From assembly GCA_030248195.1 (NCBI GenBank), contig JASAND010023803.1:21869-85868 (forward strand): 64,000 nt of DNA, read 5' to 3'. Both the position numbers and the translations under genes were made by a program. Origin of the DNA: Trissonchulus latispiculum (lineage: Eukaryota; Nematoda; Enoplea; Enoplida; Ironidae). The notes under the pieces are model-generated. The model made no database searches, was not told the origin of the DNA, and saw nothing but the letters and a program-made list of their open reading frames with translations. Below, one piece after another: positions 58,406 to 64,000 of the stretch; positions within the stretch are counted from its first letter, which is position 1, and every line of letters begins with the position of its first letter.

Positions 58406-58670
58406 CAGTGTTTGAGGCCGGCCGAGGTTTCACCGGCCGGCCCGTCGGCCGGTGAGCTTGTAGGCCGGCCGGCTACCGGCCTGGAGCAGTTTGCAATGCA
58501 GCTATTATCACTGCTAAGATATTGATTTTCAGGTGTTTTAAAAGCAAAATGTAGTTGTATGTACTTGTACAAACCAGACAAAAACCAGATTTGCAGTTCA
58601 TTTTAAGATTAGTGCTCTAAATTGTAAATTTCTGACTGTTGATTTGCATGCCGGCCAGCCTCAAACACTG
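58406..58670. mobile_element. Small hAT-like element, CCGGCC arrays
   Basis: Ends CAGTGTTTGAGGCCGGCC and GGCCAGCCTCAAACACTG. CATGCAAC precedes the left end directly and follows the right end after two extra bases (58673-58680). CGGCCGGC units lie mainly at the left side. It is 265 bp long. Confidence 0.8.
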
Positions 58671-59025
58671 CGCATGCAACCAAACTGTAAATGCAAGTTG
58701 TAAGTGCGCACAGCGTACTCTATAAGTCGGCTCGGTTGCAATGGAGTTAAGGCTTTCTAATAGCTAAAGTTATTTTGGCCAAGATTAATCAATTGCTTCC
58801 CAGATTTTCGGGGCTTTGTCGCTTTCACTTGTGCGAAAGCAGCGGAAAACGTGCTAAACTTTGGATCAGAAATCTAATGATTTAGATTTAATGTTTATTA
58901 CTTCTGCATATACAACGTTGTATATATCTGTTGCAGAATTTATGCAGGATCCAGTTGACATGAAATTTAGCCCCGAACTCGGGTGCAAACTCTGCTTTCC
59001 GCTCGTTTGCACCAAATAAGATTAA
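58671..59025. other. Gene-free stretch
   Basis: No gene or repeat ends recognised between two elements. Confidence 0.4.
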
Positions 59026-59026
59026 A

Positions 59027-59756
59027 GTTAAGGTTAACACCGAGTTAACCCTGAGTGCAGCAGGTTACAGAACACCGAGTTAACCTTCTGGTTAAGGTTA
59101 ACCCTAACCCTCTGCACCAACGCTTTTCAGCTCAGGGTTACGAAACCTGAAGGTTAACACCGAGTTAACTTTTAATAGAGGGTTAGCCAATCCGTAGGGA
59201 GCCAGAAACAGTTTCCATCCAATCGGGAAGCGGTTATAGCCATTCATTTAACTCGGTGTTATCGGCTGGAGAATAAGGTTAACAGAATACTTTCTTGTAC
59301 TGGACTTGATACAATGAAATACAATGATCTGGAAGGGCACTGTAAAATTAATGCCATGTAAACCTTACCTCAATGTCCTTTCTGAAAGGAACCTTCGTTT
59401 CAAGAGTCATCATAGCTGTCGAAGAGGTCAAAGCAATTTTTGAGGAATTGAGAAATTTGTGGAAGCTTTTTCCGAATTGTCCTAATCACTCATTTGTTCA
59501 GTTATCACTCAGTACCTATGTTTTACCATAGAACTTAATTCAGCAATAAAAATAACAGTAATATCCTTAAAAATAGTGGCGCTATAAGGGTTAACCCTAC
59601 TCCCGCTGAGGGTTAACTTTTTGGTGTTTAACACCGAGTTAACCTTAAGGTTAACACCGAGTTACGTTAACCTAATTTGGTGCAACGGTCTAACTGCGGG
59701 TTATCTCTTGTTAACACCGAGTTAACGTAACACCGAGTTAAAAATGGTTGGTGCAA
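59027..59756. mobile_element. TTGCACCAA-ended element with AACACCGAGTTAAC arrays
   Basis: TTGCACCAA at 59027 is matched by TTGGTGCAA at 59748-59756. A second nested pair occurs (CTGCACCAACG near 59112, TTTGGTGCAACGG near 59677). At least seven copies of AACACCGAGTTAA lie in the two subterminal parts, with one inverted copy (TTAACTCGGTGTT) near 59249. No duplication could be fixed and no protein is encoded. Confidence 0.65.
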
Positions 59757-62353
59757 GCCAGTGTTCGTAACAATTTGTGAATTAAATAACGATCAGGCTG
59801 ACAGTAATAGACAAACTGATCGTAGAAGTCCTAAAGAGGGGGGATATGCCGTGTACTTTGAAATTTTGCTGTTGCATTTTTTTCATGTTCTCAAATGTGA
59901 TAGACTAGTTTAATTTTAGCAGTCTTAAATTTAAATTCTGTAGATAGAAGTAGCACTGATTTAAATTTAAAATTTAAAATTTATTTAAATTTAAAATTAA
60001 TTTAAAATTTTAATTCTACAAATTGAAGCAGCACTGATTTTAACATATTTTTGCTTCAGCCAGCATCCTGCTTTAGATTTGGCGTTTTGAAAAGCAATCA
60101 GGACCCGACTTGGTTGTAACTTAAACGGTTACGGTAACAGAAAAGGCCAATGTTAGAAAGCTGACCTACTTTCGTCAGAATTGTCCTCCTATTAAAATTA
60201 TAGAATTACAACTCCGCGGTCAACCCTAGTTTAGGACGGTTGTTAATCATGTAGGAAGCGTAATTAACTTTTGGGGGCTAATTTAGGGGGCCTGGGGCGA
60301 TTCTAAGCTAAACCGACATTTGAGATCATGTCCGACCGAGTTCCTTTGCCCATTAATTTTTCCTCTTTAATTTCCCTTTCTTGAAAATCTGACACATTTT
60401 CTGAGAAATTTCAATTGTTCTTTTCAGCAAACCACTCAATTTGATATCCAGCACTTGGGGAGCAAACGAGATGAATGGAAAAGCCAGTCACATACAATAG
60501 GAATACAATAGTTTGACCATTGTTGAAATTTGAGTAGTTTATCACTTTAAATTGCCGATAGTTCTCAAAACTCCCCTCTCGTACCCCCCCCCCCCGCTCA
60601 TGAATATCAAATTAGCACAATTCGAATACAAATTTTGATTTCATCAATCTTAACTATAACTTAAGGTCAAAAAAGTTTATAACTTCAGTAAAAGTATTGG
60701 ATTTTTTACAACAATTCGAGATTTTAATTTAAATTTTCTCAGGATCCCCTCTATAATATTTATAACGATTTTAATATTGATAATTTATGAAGTGATAAAA
60801 TTCCCTCAGGACAAAATTTGTGAGGTCTCTCTTGAACGGCAGTCTTAGTTCCTGAAAATTAAAAAGATATAGGGCGAAAATATGTTTCTATAGAACCATA
60901 TTTTCTACCCTATTAAGCCCGAATTAAACCATTCAATCTTTCGTTGTTCTTACTAAATCCATAAAACAAGAACCTAGAATTGCCTCGAGAAAAGTTGGAA
61001 ATTTTAATCCCTTCAAAACGTTTTTAAAACAAGATGATGTGGTAGACAAATAAAGGTGACAAAATGTAGGTTCATATGTTTTAAATAGAATTTGAATTTG
61101 AATTTGAGAATTCAATAAATGCTTCGGTCCACAAAACATTAGTTCAACCTTTAAAGGAGTTAAAATTTGGCCATGAGTCGTTTTAGTTCAAACAGCGAAA
61201 AATGAAGTTTTTTATTTTCATTTTTTCTTTTCACATGAAACGTTTTTATTTCAACATTTATTTGAATTACAGTTCAGTACCTTACCGACAAAAATTTTAA
61301 TCCCAAAAAGCGAATCGTAATTTAGCGATCGATCAGCAAAGCAAAATCTAAGTCAAGTTTCGGTTTTCTTTTCCTGAAAAATCAAAAAAGCGTTCTTCAA
61401 TCTTTGGTCTTTGATCTTTGGGCAGCCGATCTTTGAAATCAGAATGATCGAAAGAAATTTAGATTTCATAAAAATCTGCTCCTTTCAGGGCTCCGCGTAA
61501 AACGAATTTTAAATCCAGTTCAGAGCTTAATCCCTGCTAATCCGATAAAAGATTTCATTAAGTTCACAAAAGATCTTCACGCCTGAGCCAAATCAGGCAT
61601 AAAAAATCCTGTCAGCCCAAAAAGAAAGGTTCCTAAAATTTTATTGAACAATCTGACCTGGGTGGGTAGGCGGCATAAATTTAGGACTATACCAAGTAGG
61701 GCGACTTAAGTCAATGTTAATAGCATTATGAGGATGGTTTACGCTAATTGACACCTGGACCCGGCCCCCTCATAATTAGTATCCTCTTAGAATTCTATAT
61801 CTTATCTCTGGGGCAATCCATTAAGGGTTATTTCGTAACATAAATTCAGGGCTTACACCATTGTTACCTAACGATAAGTTTTGTTTTACCCTGCTGTGTT
61901 ACATCTTATCCACGCATTAGACAATTACCAAGCGTGGTCTAAAGTCCTTTCTCGGCCGGAAGAAATTATTAATCGCTTTACTATGAAATCGTTGTTAATA
62001 AATGAACAGAAAATTTGGAGATATTGCAGAAAATTAATTTATAGTTTGCAAATGAAACTTGACTTTAAGCCAGTTTGCTTTATTGTTCGATGTTACTAGG
62101 ATTTGTGGCTAGCTTTGGAATAATTTTTTCAAACTTTGGCCTGTTGCCTGACCCTTTTTATTAAATTTTGGTTTATTGGTTTGTTGCTTGGTGACTACAT
62201 TAGGCTAGCTAACTAATAACTAGTAGAACAGTGGTGTGCGATTTCTTTTCTAGGTGATCGCAATTGTATTGAATTAAACTTCGGACTCAGGTCTGGTTCC
62301 ATAAAGGCATAATATGATCACGCTCATTTCTGTTATATAAAAACCTGCTTATT

Positions 62354-62374
62354 GCTGCTGCTGCTGCTGCTGCT
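62354..62374. repeat. GCT microsatellite
   Basis: Seven consecutive CTG/GCT triplets, not in a supported coding frame. Confidence 0.9.
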
Positions 62375-63689
62375 ACTGTGCTAAAAAAGTTGTATTACGA
62401 ATACTGTTTCAATCCTTATTAAATCCATTCCTCGTTGTCTGAAATCAAAAGTTAACTAAATTTAATTTTCAATTAGCTATTAATAATTATAATAAACTAA
62501 ATATGTTTGGTTTATCGTAAATTATGATTCGGACTCCTAATTACTGCAAAGTCGGCCATTTTACCCCAATTTACGCAATCTTATCTTGTTCCGAGGTTTG
62601 CTGGGAGAAACCGTCTATTGTAATCTCTCATGTAATCAGTTGTAATCTTTTGTAGTCAAAACAAAAGCAAGTCTTTTGTAATGATTGTAAACTCATTAAT
62701 AGGTCTGTATCAGTGGTCGGGTCCTGGGGTGGGGCCAAGTATCCCCTCAGGGTGCCTGTATACAAACACTTCAGCAGTGGGGCGCCATTACCCCTTTCTA
62801 TACCCTCTTAAAACCGTCGGGCCAACTAGGATCCTAAAAGTTCAAAAGGTCACCATTCCTCATTGCCTTAGGCTATCATTTTGAATTAAACTCTAACTTT
62901 CCTGCAACATAACACGCTAGCAACGCCAAAATAAAACTGTATAGCAATAAAATACAATTTTAGCAACCTTTCCAAATCTTAAATGCCATTTTAATACTTA
63001 TTTTATGTATACGTAGGTTATCTAGAATAGGTTATTGTAGGTATGGTATTTTTTCTGAACATTTGTGGACATTGCATGATACCAAATGTGTTACGTTGAA
63101 CGCATTGGGTTGTAAAGAAAAGCCGTTAACAAGATTTATGTACTTGACACTGTGTATACCGTAACAAGAGGCAGAGAAAGTATAAAGGGGAAAATGGTAG
63201 TGCAAAGTTGCATCACAAAATTCATGAGAATTACGCCACCCAGTCAAGTACATAAATTTTGCTTTCTTTCATTCTTATTGCTCCTGAGGTTTCCGACCTG
63301 AACTGAAAAGGTTAACACTAACTACGTAATCCCAGTGCCGTAGCGTCTCAGTCAACTAAAGAGAGATTTTAGTGCGCGGCAGACTTTAAGTCTAACAGCC
63401 GCGGAGATTAGGATCTTGATCCTAATCTGTAAGATAAATAGGTTACCAAAATGTCTGGTGTTTGACTATTCAATCTACAGTTTCAAAAATATTCGTTTGA
63501 GGAATATACGTAGATATGGAAAGTGAGATACGAAATTAAATTCAAAATGCCAGCAGGAAAATGTACGTGCGGTGTAGAATAAGTTTGGTGACTGAAAATT
63601 GTATGATTAGCACCACGACCATCTAGCTGTAGCTTGTCTGTATCGTTTGCGTGACACTGTAATTTGGGAATGAAGTCGAACTTAATGTT

Positions 63690-63770
63690 GGTTCGACTGT
63701 GCCTGGTTGGCAGAATCGGTGGGTCGTCGACATACCAAACCGATGGATGTGGGTTTGATCCCCAGCTCAG
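63690..63770 (+). repeat. tRNA-derived SINE-like fragment
   Basis: TGGTTGGCAGAATCGGTGGG (A-box-like) is followed by GATGTGGGTTTGATCCCCAG (B-box-like GGGTTTGATCCC). The spacing suits a pol III internal promoter, but the stems do not pair as a tRNA. It is similar to 32700-32790. Confidence 0.4.
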
Positions 63771-64000
63771 GAATGTTGTTCGTGCCTAAATTGCTGTATT
63801 TTGAGTCCTTTTTCTTTTGTTAATAGTCTTTTATTGTACAGAATGAGTTAGTATTATAGTTGTAACTAAGCGTATGCAAAAGATAATTGCATAGTACTAG
63901 CCTTAATAACATTTGGACTAATTGGTGGCTTGCCGGACAGCCGGAGCCAGAGTACCAAAGTTTTTTATTGTGTGTAACAGTTATTGGGTTAGGTTTATTG

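Larger units (their letters stand above)
59757..64000. other. Gene-free AT-rich end of the window
   Basis: Contains a GCT microsatellite (62354-62374) and a tRNA-derived SINE-like fragment near 63690-63770. No coding exon could be supported. The frames at 61881-62099 and 62681-62884 have no recognisable content. Confidence 0.45.

Noticed and set aside
59095..59115. TTAACCCTAACCC, telomere-like
   Set aside because: It occurs once and derives from the GGTTAACC units of the surrounding element; it is not a telomeric array.

Overview
The window is nuclear DNA from an animal, most likely an invertebrate bilaterian. Genes are sparse and split by canonical GT/AG introns. The recognisable ones are animal types: a neurogenin-like bHLH factor, an aminergic GPCR, a PARP1-type catalytic region and an adenine phosphoribosyltransferase (APRT). 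Nothing prokaryotic, organellar or viral is visible. All four genes lie on the minus strand and are functionally unrelated, so there is no operon-like logic.

Layout. APRT (3.6-5.5 kb) is complete in four exons (181 aa). The PARP1-like catalytic end (18.6-21.5 kb) has four clear exons, but its N-terminal half is not visible. A biogenic-amine-type receptor (27.0-28.7 kb, possibly with an N-terminal exon at 33.0 kb) is recognised from TM1 to the start of the third cytoplasmic loop. TM6-TM7 were not found. The neurogenin-like factor (50.7-51.5 kb) is a single coding exon, apparently preceded by a distant non-coding exon and promoter near 57 kb. A tRNA-like gene lies at 58.2 kb and a decayed tRNA-like sequence at 22.6 kb.

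Most of the rest is non-autonomous DNA transposons, many nested. At least ten insertions have the hAT hallmarks: TIRs of the TAGNG/CAGNG type plus an 8-bp target duplication readable in the sequence. Most carry arrays of a short motif facing inward from both ends. The motif differs between families: GGTTCC, GGCCAAC, GGATC, CCCATC, GGCCCC, GGTCGC, TTTTGATT, CGGCC, CAGTTT. Other groups are foldback elements with TA duplications (four copies), CAAGAGT-ended foldbacks with 7-bp duplications of the form GTNNNAC, a young near-perfect 637-bp palindrome, and three elements whose terminal repeats co-vary (GGGTTGTCGC, GGGTTGCCGC, GGGTTCCCGC). Several groups with unrelated ends share internal modules.

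No transposase, reverse transcriptase or other element-encoded protein could be recognised, so these elements probably depend on enzymes encoded elsewhere. The most unusual material is this modular set of elements and arrays, together with the effects of insertions on the GPCR intron and on the region upstream of neurogenin.
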